A stretch of 64,000 nucleotides of DNA, from positions 2,542,001 through 2,606,000 of the forward strand of contig CP052876.1 in assembly GCA_020881835.1 (NCBI GenBank), given 5' to 3'. The translations under genes were made by a program, and so were the position numbers. Shown here in pieces: positions 51,792-64,000 of this stretch (position 1 is the stretch's first letter; each line of letters opens with the position of its first letter). This DNA comes from Kineosporiaceae bacterium SCSIO 59966. GTDB taxonomy: Bacteria; Actinomycetota; Actinomycetes; Actinomycetales; SCSIO-59966. The notes under the pieces are model-generated. The model saw only the letters and a list, made by a program, of their open reading frames with translations, did not search any database and was not told the DNA's origin.

Positions 51792-52660
51792 TGGAGTGGC
51801 TGGTCGAACCGTTCGAGCTGGCCTTCCAGCAGCGCGCCCTGGCCGGCGGGGTCCTGGCCGGCCTGATGAGCTCGGTCGTCGGCACCTGGCTGGTGCTGCG
51901 CGGCATGAGCTTCTTCGGAGACGCCTTCGTCCACGGCGTGGTACCAGGTATCGCGGCGGCGGTCGTGCTCGACGTCAGCCCCCTGCTCGGGGCGGCCGTG
52001 GCGGCGCTCGTCATGGTGGCCGGCATCGAGCTGGTGAGCAGGCAGACGGCGCTCAGCGAGGACACCGCGATCGGGCTGCTGTTCGTCGGCATGCTGGCCC
52101 TCGGCGTGGTGATCATCTCCCGGACGGACGCCTACACCGGGAGCCTGACCAGCATCCTGTTCGGCGACGCGCTGGGAGTCACCTCGGCCGACCTGGTGCG
52201 GCAGGGCGTGCTGACCGTAGCGGTGCTCCTGGTCTCGGTGGTGATGTACCGCCCCTTCCTGGCCCTGGCGTTCAACGAGCAGAAGGCCGAGCTGCTCGGC
52301 ATGCGCCCCAACGTGGCCCACGCAGCCCTCCTGGCGCTCATCGCCACTGCCGTCATCGGCAGCTTCGAGGCCGTCGGGACGCTGCTGGTCTTCGGTCTGC
52401 TGATCGGCCCCCCGGCCACCGCGGTGCTCCTGGTCCGGACGGTGCCCCGGATGATGGTGACGGCGGCCGTGATCTCCGTGCTGTCCGTAGCCGCGGGACT
52501 GCTGGCGAGCTACCACCTGGGCACCGCGGCGTCCGCGACGATGGCCATCGTGCCGATCGTGGTCTTCTTCGTGACCCTGGCGGTGACGCGGACCGTCGCC
52601 GTGCTCGGGCGCCGACGGGTCCGCCCAGCCGTGGGGACGACGCAGCAGGCGACGCCATGA
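51791..52660 (+). CDS. Zinc-type ABC transporter permease (ZnuB/AztB-like)
   Basis: A 289-residue ABC-3 family permease with eight to nine membrane segments. GTWLVLRGMSFFGDAFVHGVVPGIAAAVVL and FNEQKAELLGMRPNVAHAALLALIATAVIGSFEAVGTLLVF are family-typical; the latter precedes the coupling helix. It starts with a TGATG overlap at the binding-protein stop (a GTG at 51788 is also possible) and ends with an ATGA overlap to the ATPase gene. Confidence 0.92.
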   Translation: MEWLVEPFELAFQQRALAGGVLAGLMSSVVGTWLVLRGMSFFGDAFVHGVVPGIAAAVVLDVSPLLGAAVAALVMVAGIELVSRQTALSEDTAIGLLFVGMLALGVVIISRTDAYTGSLTSILFGDALGVTSADLVRQGVLTVAVLLVSVVMYRPFLALAFNEQKAELLGMRPNVAHAALLALIATAVIGSFEAVGTLLVFGLLIGPPATAVLLVRTVPRMMVTAAVISVLSVAAGLLASYHLGTAASATMAIVPIVVFFVTLAVTRTVAVLGRRRVRPAVGTTQQATP

Positions 52661-53442
52661 CCGGCTCGGCGCCCAGCACCGAGGTGCCCGTGGCCGTGGC
52701 CACCGACCTCGTCCTGCGGTACGGCGGTCGCACGGCCGTGGACCGGTCGACGTTCACCGTCCCCGGCCGTGGCATCACCGCGGTCATCGGCCCCAACGGT
52801 TCCGGAAAGTCCACGATCCTCAACGCCCTCGCCGGCCTGCTCGCCCCTTCGGCCGGGTCGTTGGAGGTTCTCGGCAAGCCCCCTCGGGAGGCACGCGGGG
52901 AGCTCAGCTACGTGCTGCAGTCCATGACCGTGCCACGCACCACCCCGATGACGGTGCGCGAGACGGTCGGCATGGGCCGCTACCCGAGCGCGGGATGGTG
53001 GCGACCCTTCTCCCGCACCGACCGCCGCCGGATCGACGAGGCGCTGGCCAGGCTGCAGATCGACGACCTTGCCGGGCGTCACCTGCACGAGCTGTCCGGG
53101 GGCCAGCGCCAACGGGTGTACGTCGCCCAGGGGCTCGTCCAGGACCACCGGGTGCTGCTGCTCGACGAGCCGCTGACCGGACTGGACATCGTCTCGGCGA
53201 GGACCATCGACACGATCATCCACGAGGAGCGCGACCGCGGCGGCGCGATCGTGCTCACCACCCACGACCTCGACGAGGCGAGGGCGGCGGACCACGTGCT
53301 GATCGTCAGCGGGCGGGTCATCGCCAGCGGCCCGCCCGAGGAGGTCTGCGACCGTCGCACCGTCGAGGTGGCCTTCGGTCTCGGCGCCCTGCACGAGTGG
53401 CACGGGTTCCTCGACGACCCGGCCCACTCGCCGCACGACTGA
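52657..53442 (+). CDS. Zinc-type ABC transporter ATPase (ZnuC/AztA-like)
   Basis: A 261-residue ATPase with Walker A IGPNGSGKST, signature HELSGGQRQRVYVAQGL, Walker B VLLLDEPLTGLD and the His switch TTHDLDEA. The Q-loop reads VLQSMTVPRTTPMTV, as in metal-uptake ABC systems. Coupled to the permease by ATGA overlap. It completes the importer. Confidence 0.94.
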   Translation: MTGSAPSTEVPVAVATDLVLRYGGRTAVDRSTFTVPGRGITAVIGPNGSGKSTILNALAGLLAPSAGSLEVLGKPPREARGELSYVLQSMTVPRTTPMTVRETVGMGRYPSAGWWRPFSRTDRRRIDEALARLQIDDLAGRHLHELSGGQRQRVYVAQGLVQDHRVLLLDEPLTGLDIVSARTIDTIIHEERDRGGAIVLTTHDLDEARAADHVLIVSGRVIASGPPEEVCDRRTVEVAFGLGALHEWHGFLDDPAHSPHD

Positions 53443-53460
53443 CCGCGGCGTGACACCGAG

Positions 53461-54591
53461 CTAGATGACGGTGACGCCGAACACGGTGCCGAACAGGTAG
53501 GTGGCGCCCGCCGCGAGCGCACCGACCGCGACCTGCCGGACGACGCCGCGCAGCAGCGGCCGTCCGGTGAGCCGGGCGATCCCGCCGCCGACCGCGGCCA
53601 GCGCCACCAGCGCCATCGTGATCGCCAGTCCCAGGGCGAGACCACCCCCGGTGAACAGGTAGGGGATGACGACGATGACCGCGCCGAGGGAGAAGGACAG
53701 GAAGCTCGACCCTGCTGCCCCCCACGGCGAGCCGAGGTCGTCCGGGTCAAGGCCCAGCTCCTCGCGCGCCATCGTCTCCAACGCGATGTCCTTGTCGGAC
53801 ATCACCTGCTCGGCGATCTGGCGCGCGGTAGCCGGGTCGATCCCCTTCGCCTCGTAGATGAGCTCCAGCTCACGCCGCTCGTCCTCGGGGTGCGCCTCGA
53901 TCTCCCGTCGCTCGATCTCGAGCTCGCGCTCGAACGCCTCGCGCTGGTTCTGCATCGAGATGAACTCCCCGGCCCCCATCGAGAACGCGCCGGCCAACCA
54001 CCCGGCGAGCCCGGCCAGCAGCACCACCTGCTGGTCGACGGCCGCGCCGGCGAAGCCCATCACCAGGGCGGTGTTGCTGACCAGTCCGTCGTTGACCCCG
54101 AAGATCGCCGCCCGCAGGGTCCCGGACTTGTCGGCCCGGTGCCACCCCTCGGAGACGGGAGGGGACGACGTCCCGCCCCTGGCCTCCGCCATCAGCCCCT
54201 GCAGCGCCCGGGCGTGCCCGGCTTCGTCCTCCAGCATGGACGGCGGCGCCTCGGGCTCGTCGGCGTACTCGTCGGCGGCATCGCGCTCGCCCTGCTCCAC
54301 GATCGGCAGGATCACGTCCGTGGACTCCGCCCGGGCCCGAGCGAGCAGCTCACGGGTGCGCTGGGAGGGGCGGAAGGCCGCACGATCGGGCGCCGTACCG
54401 CCGTGCTCGACCATCTTGGCCGCCCAGAAGGCGGCGTGCTTCTCCTCGATCGCCGCCAGCTCCTCGAGCACCTCGCGGCGCCGGCCCTGGCTGAGCTCGG
54501 CGAGCCCGCGGTACAGCGCGGCGGCGTCCCACTCCGCGGCCAGGTAGCCCGCGTACCGGTCGAGGTCGGCCTGGATGGGCCTGGTGCTCAT
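53461..54591 (-). CDS. Ferritin-like/VIT1 fusion iron transporter (MbfA-like)
   Basis: A 376-residue protein. The N-terminal ~150 residues form a ferritin-like (rubrerythrin) helical bundle with ExxH pairs EEKHAAFW and EDEAGHARAL. The C-terminal part is a CCC1/VIT1 membrane domain (AAIFGVNDGLVSNTALVMGFAGAA, SMGAGEFISMQNQREAFEREL with the metal-binding cytoplasmic helix, and three more helices). Membrane-bound ferritin A of alpha-proteobacteria has this layout and exports iron. It is convergent with the zinc operon, 18 bp apart. Substrate inferred as Fe(II) or Mn(II). Confidence 0.9.
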   Translation of the reverse strand: MSTRPIQADLDRYAGYLAAEWDAAALYRGLAELSQGRRREVLEELAAIEEKHAAFWAAKMVEHGGTAPDRAAFRPSQRTRELLARARAESTDVILPIVEQGERDAADEYADEPEAPPSMLEDEAGHARALQGLMAEARGGTSSPPVSEGWHRADKSGTLRAAIFGVNDGLVSNTALVMGFAGAAVDQQVVLLAGLAGWLAGAFSMGAGEFISMQNQREAFERELEIERREIEAHPEDERRELELIYEAKGIDPATARQIAEQVMSDKDIALETMAREELGLDPDDLGSPWGAAGSSFLSFSLGAVIVVIPYLFTGGGLALGLAITMALVALAAVGGGIARLTGRPLLRGVVRQVAVGALAAGATYLFGTVFGVTVI

Positions 54592-54699
54592 GGTCCCTCC
54601 TTCGTCAGGTCGAGGCCATTGTCCTCCCTGTCACCGGGGCGCTGAGCGCCGATCCGGTGTGGTGCCCCCGGTCAGGGCCGCACGGTGAGGGCTGCACGG

Positions 54700-55398
54700 T
54701 CACGGCTGCAGCCGCTGCACCCTCCACGCCGCCGGGTCGTCGAGCGGCGCAGGCACCCCGTCCACGGCAGCGAACCGGACCCGGTCGTGCAGCCGGTCGG
54801 CGTGCCCGACCCAGAGCTCGACCTCGACCGGGTGCACCCGGTACCCGCCCCAGAACGGCGGCAGCGGGACGTCGTCCGAGCCCTCGAAGCGAGCGGTCAC
54901 CGCAGCGACGGCGGCGTCCAGCTCGGCCCGGGACCCGATCGGCTCGGACTGCCGGGACGCCCACGCCCCCAGCTGCGAGGCCCGCGGGCGCGAGGCGAAG
55001 TACGCGGCCGCCTGCTCGCGGGGGACGACGGACACCGGTCCGCGCACCCGCACCTGCCGGAACATCGCGTGCCACACCAGCACGAGCGCCGCCCGTGGAC
55101 GGTGCTCCAGGTGGCGGGCCTTGGCCGAGCGCAGGTTCGTGAAGAACGTCAGCCCGTCGGCGTCCATCCCCTTGAGCAGGACGGTGCGAGCGTCGGGGTC
55201 GCCGGCGGCGTCCACCGTCGCGAGCACCATCGCGCCGGGCTCGGTGACCCGCTGGTCGGCGGCCGCCTCGGCGTACCACTGCTCGAGCACGGCGAGCGGG
55301 CCGGCGGCACGCAGCGCCTCGACGGCGGCGTCGTCCAGGCCCTCCCCGGTGTAGAGCACCCGGGCCGCCGGGTCGACGACCGGTCGCACGGCGTCCAT
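54700..55398 (-). CDS. pdxH: Pyridoxamine 5'-phosphate oxidase
   Basis: This FMN enzyme oxidises PNP/PMP to pyridoxal 5'-phosphate. The 232-residue product has TEPGAMVLATVDAAGDPDARTVLLKGMDADGLTFFTNLRSAKARHLE (FMN binding), FRQVRVRGPVSVVPREQAAAYFASRPRASQLGAWASRQSE and the C-terminal WGGYRVHPVEVELWVGHADRLHDR. The ATG at 55398 lies 7 bases after TACTCT (55406-55411), so it is probably leaderless. It is divergent from citA. Confidence 0.95.
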   Translation of the reverse strand: MDAVRPVVDPAARVLYTGEGLDDAAVEALRAAGPLAVLEQWYAEAAADQRVTEPGAMVLATVDAAGDPDARTVLLKGMDADGLTFFTNLRSAKARHLEHRPRAALVLVWHAMFRQVRVRGPVSVVPREQAAAYFASRPRASQLGAWASRQSEPIGSRAELDAAVAAVTARFEGSDDVPLPPFWGGYRVHPVEVELWVGHADRLHDRVRFAAVDGVPAPLDDPAAWRVQRLQP

Positions 55399-55458
55399 AC
55401 CGGCGAGAGTAGGACCGCGCTCCCCCGGCGGCGGCCGCGGGCCCGCCTGGCACCATGA

Positions 55459-58967
<3,509 letters not shown>

Positions 58968-60152
58968 GCATCCGGGCCAGGGCCGGGACGACGTCCCACT
59001 GCTCGACGAGGTCGGTGTACTCCCGGACGACGTCGGGGCCGGGTGGGGCGCCGGTGCGCACCGCCCGGATCATCGCGTTGCGTGGGGTGTGCCGGGAGTC
59101 GATGAACTCCACGACGTCGACGCGGTAGCCGACCATCCGCAGGAGCAGGGCCCGTAGGGCGTCGGTCAGCACGTCGGCGAACCGCTCGCGCAGGATCGGC
59201 TGGCGGGTCAGCGCCCCGTAGGGGTGGGGGGCTGCGCCGAGCTGGCGGTGCAGGTCGCGGTGGCAGCAGGGGGCGGCCAGCACGACCGGCGCCCGCCAGC
59301 GCACGGCGCGTGCCAGCGCCTCGTCGGTGGCGGTGTCGCAGGCGTGCAGGGCCAGGACGACGTCGACGCCGCCCAGGCCGGGGTCCGCCTGCGCGATCGT
59401 GCCGGGGACGAACGACAGGCCGTCCAGCCCGACGGCGGCGGCGCGCTCGGCCGACCGGGCGACGAGGTCCTCGCGCAGCTCGACCCCGACGGTGCGCACG
59501 CCGCCCGGCCTGCTGGACAGGTAGCGGTGGGCCGCCATCGTCAGGTACGCGTTGCCGCAGCCGAGGTCGACGACCCGCAGCGGGGCGGCGTCCAGCCGGC
59601 GCACGACCGGCTCCAGCAGCCGCAGGAAGGCGTCGACCTGGCGCCGTTTGTCGGCGTCCGCCCCGAGCACGGTGAACAGCGGGTCGTCCGGTTCGATGAG
59701 TCGCGGCTTGATCCGGTCGTGGGCGTGCAGCGCGGACGGCGCGACGGTGCGGCGGCTCGTCGCCGCCCGGTGCACCTGCGCCTCCCCCTTCTTCGTCACC
59801 CGGATCTGGAGGGTCTGCTCGAGGGTCTCCACGTGCCAGTTGCCGAACGGCTCGGTGAGCAGGACGTCGACCGCGCCGGCGACGTCCGCCGGCTCCAGGT
59901 TTCGGGTGGTCGCGCCGGTCTCGGTGTGCTCGACGACCTGCAGACGCCGACCCGCCTTGAGGTCCACCGGTCGCAGCTCGACCCGCCGCCAGCGCGGCCG
60001 GGCCCCGCGCCGACGCCCGGCCCCCACGGCGCGGACGAGCCGGTCGACGTCGGTCAGCGCGGCCCGCACCTCGGCGAGGGCCTCGGGCAGCGGGGTCGGC
60101 ATGAGGTCATCGTCCCAGCCCCACCACCGTCCACCCCTCCCCCCACCCCTCG

Positions 60153-60313
60153 GTGATCATGCAATCCCGCCACCCCGCGCCCGCACCCACCCGTGAGCGG
60201 TCCAGCGTCCCTCGTTCGTGATCATGCAATCCCGCCACCCCGCCCGTGCCACAGAGTGCTGGATCCAGCTCACTCCTGCCGGCGTGTCGCGCCACCAACC
60301 CAGCACTCTGCGC
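60153..60313. repeat. Repeat island: two 23-mers and palindromic element copy 4
   Basis: 23-mers in plus orientation at 60153-60175 and 60218-60240 are followed 8 bp later by the palindromic element at 60248-60313, here in reverse orientation (CAGAGTGCTGGATCC ... CCAGCACTCTG). It fills the 224-bp gap between the methyltransferase and MFS genes. Confidence 0.93.
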
Positions 60314-60326
60314 GGACGGCGGAGCG

Positions 60327-61661
60327 TCAGGCGGCGCTGGCGGCGTCCCGGGACTGCTGCGCGGCGAGCTCACTGCGGGCCGCCTCGCGGTCCCGCGGCG
60401 CCGCTCCCACCTGGACGAACAGCCGCGGCCGATCGTCCCGCCGGTACCGGACGACGACCTGCTGCGTCCGCAGCAGGTAGGCGACGGCCACGCCGGCGAC
60501 GGCCAGGGAGACCAGGCCGCCGACCGCGATGGTCCACCGGGCGCCGAAGACCTCACCGACCCAGCCGACGATCGGCGCACCGACAGGAGTGCCTCCCATG
60601 AAGATGGCCATGTAGAGCGCCATCACCCGCCCGCGCATCTCCGGCGCGGTACTCATCTGGACGGTGGCGTTGGCTGCGGTCATGAGGGTGAGCGAGGCCA
60701 GGCCGACCGGGATGAGGGACAGCGCGAACAGCTCGTAGGTAGGCATGACGGACGCCGCGGTGGCGGCGACGCCGAAGGCTGCGGTGGCCCCGACGACGAG
60801 CCGGAGACGGGGACGCTCCCGGCGGGCGGCGATCAGCGCACCGGCGAGTGACCCGATGGCCATGATCGAGCCGAGCAGGCCGTAACCGCCGGCGTCCTTG
60901 TCGAACTCCAGCCGAGCCATCAGAGCAGTCGTCAGCTGGAAGTTGAGGCCGAACGTGCCCACCATGCCGACGATGAACATGATCAGCATGATGTCCGGGC
61001 GACCGCGCACGTAGCGGAGACCCTCCCGGATGGCACCGCGGCCCTTGGACGCGCGCTCCATCGGGAAGAGCTCTGCCGGACGCATGAGCATCAAGGCGAC
61101 CACGGTGGCGGCGAACGAGACGGCGTTGATGAGGAACACGGGGCCGGTGCTGCCGAGGGCGGCGATGAGGGCACCGGCCAGGGCCGGACCGATGAGACGG
61201 CCCGCGTGGAACGAGGCGCTGTTGAGGCCCACAGCGTTGGGCAGCATCTCCTTCGGCACCATGGCGGCGACGAAGGTCTGGCGGGCGGGGGAGTCGATGG
61301 CTGACGTGACGCCGAGCAGGGTGGCGAGCACGTACACGTGCCACAGCTGAGCTGTGTCGGTGATGACGAGCAGGCCGAGCAGCAAGCCCCACAGGCCCAT
61401 CAGCGCCTGGGTGGCCATGAGCAGACGACGTTGCGGCAGACGGTCGGCGAGCAGTCCGGCGACGGGGCTCAGCAGCAGCATCGGGAGGAACTGCAGTCCG
61501 GTGGTGATGCCGACTGCGACCCCAGAGTTCTGGGTCAGCACGGTGAGCACCAGCCAGTCCTGGGCGACGCGCTGCATCCAGGTGCCGGTGTTCGACACGA
61601 TGGCCCCGCTGGCCCACAGCCGGTAGTTGTAGACGTGCAGGGAGCGGAAGGTGGGACTCAC
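60327..61661 (-). CDS. MFS transporter controlled by the adjacent MarR gene
   Basis: A 444-residue facilitator of the MFS_3/DHA3 type with 12 segments. It starts FRSLHVYNYRLWASGAIVSNTGTWMQRVAQDWLVL, with VAGLLADRLPQRRLLMATQALMGLW and DSPARQTFVAAMVPKEMLPNAVGLNSASFHAGRLIGPALAG, typical of multidrug or siderophore exporters. A ~45-residue hydrophilic C-terminal tail follows TM12. GTG start overlaps the marR stop (GTGA), so regulator and pump are one operon. Substrate unknown. Confidence 0.9.
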   Translation of the reverse strand: MSPTFRSLHVYNYRLWASGAIVSNTGTWMQRVAQDWLVLTVLTQNSGVAVGITTGLQFLPMLLLSPVAGLLADRLPQRRLLMATQALMGLWGLLLGLLVITDTAQLWHVYVLATLLGVTSAIDSPARQTFVAAMVPKEMLPNAVGLNSASFHAGRLIGPALAGALIAALGSTGPVFLINAVSFAATVVALMLMRPAELFPMERASKGRGAIREGLRYVRGRPDIMLIMFIVGMVGTFGLNFQLTTALMARLEFDKDAGGYGLLGSIMAIGSLAGALIAARRERPRLRLVVGATAAFGVAATAASVMPTYELFALSLIPVGLASLTLMTAANATVQMSTAPEMRGRVMALYMAIFMGGTPVGAPIVGWVGEVFGARWTIAVGGLVSLAVAGVAVAYLLRTQQVVVRYRRDDRPRLFVQVGAAPRDREAARSELAAQQSRDAASAA

Positions 61662-62110
61662 CGGGCCACCACCTCGCGCAGCACGAGCGCCGCGCGGGCG
61701 AGGACCTCACGGTCCTCGGCACTGAGCTCGGCAAGCCGCCGGGTCAGCCAGGCGTCCCGGCGCTTGCGGGTCTCGGCCACCTCGCGGGCACCGGCCTCAC
61801 TGATCGAGATGAGCACCTGGCGGCCGTCGTCCGGATGGTCCGTGCGCTCCACCAGGCCGGCGTCGACAAGGGCGTTGAGGGTGCGAGTCATCGACGGAGG
61901 CTGCACGTTCTCGTGAGCGGCGAGCTCCCGGGGTGTCATCGGCCCGTGCTTGTCGAGGACGGAAAGTACGGCGTACTGACCGTCGCTGATCGCCTCGCTG
62001 CTCTTCTCCTGGCGCAGCCGGCGCACCGAGCGCATGAGCGCGACGCGCAGGTCGGCCGCCAGCGGCGCAGGACGGCACTGGCTCGCGGAGGGCATGGGGG
62101 CGGACGGCAT
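61658..62110 (-). CDS. MarR-family transcriptional regulator
   Basis: A 150-residue winged-helix regulator. LRVALMRSVRRLRQEKSSEAISDGQYAVLSVLDKHGPMTPRELAAHENVQPPSMTRTLNALVDAGLVERT is the DNA-binding core and HPDDGRQVLISISEAGAREV the wing. The ATG at 62110 is chosen over 62128 because TATGCT (62117-62122) lies 6 bases before it, the leaderless pattern of this genome. It overlaps the downstream MFS gene by 4 bases and probably represses both, with a ligand that induces efflux. Confidence 0.92.
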   Translation of the reverse strand: MPSAPMPSASQCRPAPLAADLRVALMRSVRRLRQEKSSEAISDGQYAVLSVLDKHGPMTPRELAAHENVQPPSMTRTLNALVDAGLVERTDHPDDGRQVLISISEAGAREVAETRKRRDAWLTRRLAELSAEDREVLARAALVLREVVAR

Positions 62111-62113
62111 GCC

Positions 62114-62141
62114 GTTAGCATAACTCATTACTCCGGCTAAC
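62114..62141. promoter_or_regulatory. Candidate MarR operator over the marR promoter
   Basis: GTTAGC and GCTAAC form an inverted repeat with a 16-bp AT-rich spacer that contains the -10-like TATGCT of marR. A regulator bound here would block its own leaderless transcript, consistent with autoregulation. This is inferred from position. Confidence 0.5.
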
Positions 62142-62208
62142 GAAAATGCCAGGCCTCAGTGGTTGTGCCCTCCCATCGCCCCTCCCCTCCCCCTCCCCTC
62201 CCCTCCTC

Positions 62209-62483
62209 GTGATCATGCAGTCCCGCCACCCGGGCGTCGGGCTGGCGCGAGGCAGGTACGGCCTCACGTCACATGACCGCCGTCCCGGACGGCCCGAACG
62301 ACCGAGGCGCGCCCGCCGGACACTCCGGATCCTCAGCCCCACGAGCAGAGCGCGGAGTCCGTCACAGCGACATCGGCGTGCGTGCCACCACCGCAGCACT
62401 TTGCGCGCCCGGCGTGCGGGGGTGGCGGGATTGCATGATCACGGGGACGACGGGGGCTGGGGGTGGCGGGATTGCATGATCAC
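62209..62483. repeat. Repeat island: three 23-mers around palindromic element copy 5
   Basis: A plus-orientation 23-mer with one change (ATGCAGTCC) lies at 62209-62231. A diverged palindromic element is at 62342-62407. Two minus-orientation 23-mers follow at 62420-62442 and 62461-62483. This is the same convergent arrangement as at 47775-48004. The gap 62142-62508 has no gene. Confidence 0.88.
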
Positions 62484-62508
62484 GGGGACGACGGGGGCTG
62501 GGGTGGGG

Positions 62509-63987
62509 TCACGCGACGCCGAGGGCCTGCTTCACGGGGTCGATGGCGAAGTAGAGGACGAACAGCGCGGCCACGCCCCACATCAGGGGGTGCACCTGGC
62601 TGGCCCGGCCGCGCGCCACCTTGAGCACGACATACGCGACGAAGCCGGCACCGATGCCGGCGGTGATCGAGTACGTGAACGGCATGAGCACGATGGTGAG
62701 GAACGCCGGCATCGCGATCTCCAGGTCGTCCCAGTCGATGCCCTTGACCTGGGTCATCATGAGGAATCCGACGACGACGAGGGCCGGGGTCGCCGCCTCG
62801 TAGGGGACGATAGCGACGACCGGGGCGAGGAACGTCGCGAGCAGGAACGCGACACCGGTGACGACGGACGCGAGGCCAGTGCGGGCACCCTCACCGACGC
62901 CGGTCGCGGACTCGATGTAGCTCGTGTTGCTCGACACTCCGGCGGCACCGCCGGCAGCCGCGGCGACGGAGTCGACGACGAGGATCCGCCGGGCGTTGGG
63001 CGGGTTGCCGTCCGCGTCGAGCAGGTCGCCCTCCTTGCCGATGGCGACCATCGTGCCCATCGTGTCGAAGAAGTCGGCGAGCATGAGGGTGAAGACGAGC
63101 AGGACGACGCTGATGATGCCGATCTTCTCGATGGAGCCGAGCAGGCTGAACTGGCCGAGCAGGCCGAAGTCCGGTGTCGACACCCACTGCTCGGGTGGCG
63201 CGGGCACGTTGAGGCCCCACGCACGAGGGTTGCGGACCTCACCGTCTGCACCGATCTGCGGCCCGAGGTTCGCGACGGTCTCGACGAGGACGGCGAGGGC
63301 GGTCGCGGCGACGATGCCGCCGAGGATGGCGCCCTTCATCCCGCGGGCCATCATGACGACGATGAGCAGCAGGCCGACGACGAACACCACAGTGGGCCAG
63401 CCCGCGAGGAACCCGCCGATGCCGAGCTCGACCGGGGTGGGCCCAGCCGGTTTGCGGACGAAGCCAGCGTCGAAGAGACCGATGATCGTGATGAACAGCC
63501 CGATGCCGACGCTGATCGCCGTCTTCAGCTGCGCGGGCACGGCCCGGAACACCGCTTCGCGGAACCCGGTCAGGACCAGGACGAGGATGATGAGGCCCTC
63601 GAGGACGACGAGCCCCATCGCGTCCGCCCAGGTCATCTCCGGTAGCCCGGCGATCCCGAACGCCACGAACGCGTTGAGCCCCAGGCCCGCGGCCAGGGCC
63701 AGGGGGTAGTTCGCGACAAGCCCCATGAGGATGGACATCAGACCGGCGACGAGGGCCGTGGCCGCCGCGATCATCTCGAGGTTGGGGCCGTCGCCGCCAC
63801 CGAGGAAGCCGCCGCTGCCGTCCGGCACCGTGCCGAGGATGAGCGGGTTGAGCACGATGATGTAGGCCATCGTGAAGAAGGTCGCCAGCCCGCCGCGGAT
63901 CTCGCGGCCCACGGTGGAGCCGCGCTCCGTGATCCGGAAGAACCGGTCGACGGCGGACGGGGTGCCGGAGGAGGTCTGCGTCGCCAC
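62509..63987 (-). CDS. NCS2-family purine permease, AzgA/GhxP type
   Basis: A 492-residue nucleobase transporter with 12-14 segments. It starts FFRITERGSTVGREIRGGLATFFTMAYIIVLNPLIL, followed by NYPLALAAGLGLNAFVAF, FDTMGTMVAIGKEGDLLDADG and GVSSNTSYIESATGVGEGARTGLASVVTG. These match AzgA-like guanine/hypoxanthine or adenine:proton symporters. Start taken as GTG 63987; the upstream region is outside the window. Two 23-mers follow its stop. Confidence 0.93.
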   Translation of the reverse strand: MATQTSSGTPSAVDRFFRITERGSTVGREIRGGLATFFTMAYIIVLNPLILGTVPDGSGGFLGGGDGPNLEMIAAATALVAGLMSILMGLVANYPLALAAGLGLNAFVAFGIAGLPEMTWADAMGLVVLEGLIILVLVLTGFREAVFRAVPAQLKTAISVGIGLFITIIGLFDAGFVRKPAGPTPVELGIGGFLAGWPTVVFVVGLLLIVVMMARGMKGAILGGIVAATALAVLVETVANLGPQIGADGEVRNPRAWGLNVPAPPEQWVSTPDFGLLGQFSLLGSIEKIGIISVVLLVFTLMLADFFDTMGTMVAIGKEGDLLDADGNPPNARRILVVDSVAAAAGGAAGVSSNTSYIESATGVGEGARTGLASVVTGVAFLLATFLAPVVAIVPYEAATPALVVVGFLMMTQVKGIDWDDLEIAMPAFLTIVLMPFTYSITAGIGAGFVAYVVLKVARGRASQVHPLMWGVAALFVLYFAIDPVKQALGVA

Positions 63988-64000
63988 GGGTGCGCATGGT

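Overview
The window is 64 kb of very GC-rich DNA from an actinomycete chromosome. Support for this comes from the strong G/C bias at third codon positions, a DtxR/IdeR regulator with canonical residue numbering, a MetP/MetS transporter pair, Pmt-type protein mannosylation, a Ku/LigD repair set and many leaderless genes. Gene order also matches a mycobacterial neighbourhood: mscL, the FmdB-type zinc-ribbon protein, 5-formyl-THF cyclo-ligase, galU, a MoeA-like gene, rimJ, the SepX-like membrane protein and metG/tatD lie together much as in the Rv0985c-Rv1008 region. A member of Micrococcales or a relative is likely, but I cannot fix the genus. LAYOUT 0-18.5 kb is conserved core. metG-tatD and rsmI are followed by a threonine/drug-type exporter, pmt and tRNA-Ala. 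A tightly overlapping minus-strand operon (diguanylate cyclase-like, galU, glp/moeA, moaC, mog, rimJ) then leads to sepX. Next come a cyclo-ligase, a penicillin-acylase-family hydrolase, the CIRCE-controlled FmdB gene, mtnP, a SAF-domain protein and mscL. 18.5-30 kb holds a large helicase-like protein whose ATPase motifs are degenerate, a GlgC-like gene, tRNA-Arg, metPS, a secreted SLH/peptidase-like protein, rocD and an M20 amidohydrolase. 29.7-32.4 kb is a three-gene operon resembling the Streptomyces srsABC phenolic-lipid operon. 33.4-36.3 kb is a bacterial NHEJ module with ku divergent from separate ligase and polymerase genes. 36.3-44.2 kb has universal stress protein, gamma-glutamyltransferase, HNH and NlpC/P60 genes (the last behind a c-di-AMP riboswitch), ideR and a thioesterase-like gene. 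44.2-47.8 kb carries two identical IS110-family insertion sequences in direct orientation. 48-64 kb contains MFS transporters, a SLAC1/TehA-type carrier, a Zur-box zinc ABC uptake operon, a ferritin-like/VIT1 fusion, pdxH, citA-serC, a METTL25-like methyltransferase, a MarR-MFS pair and a purine permease. MOST INTERESTING STRUCTURE: sixteen near-identical copies of a 23-bp intergenic sequence (core TGATCATGCAATCCCGCC) and five copies of a separate ~65-bp palindromic element are scattered through gene-free gaps, often side by side. Both IS110 copies are inserted exactly at the left edge of a 23-mer. Their 3' non-coding regions contain short segments matching both target halves and both IS ends, arranged as expected for a bridge RNA (seekRNA). 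I read this as an IS whose guide RNA is programmed to the host's own dispersed repeat. A second theme is leaderless transcription: at least 13 genes have a TAnnnT box 6-8 bases before the start codon. No rRNA genes, prophage or CRISPR array were seen.
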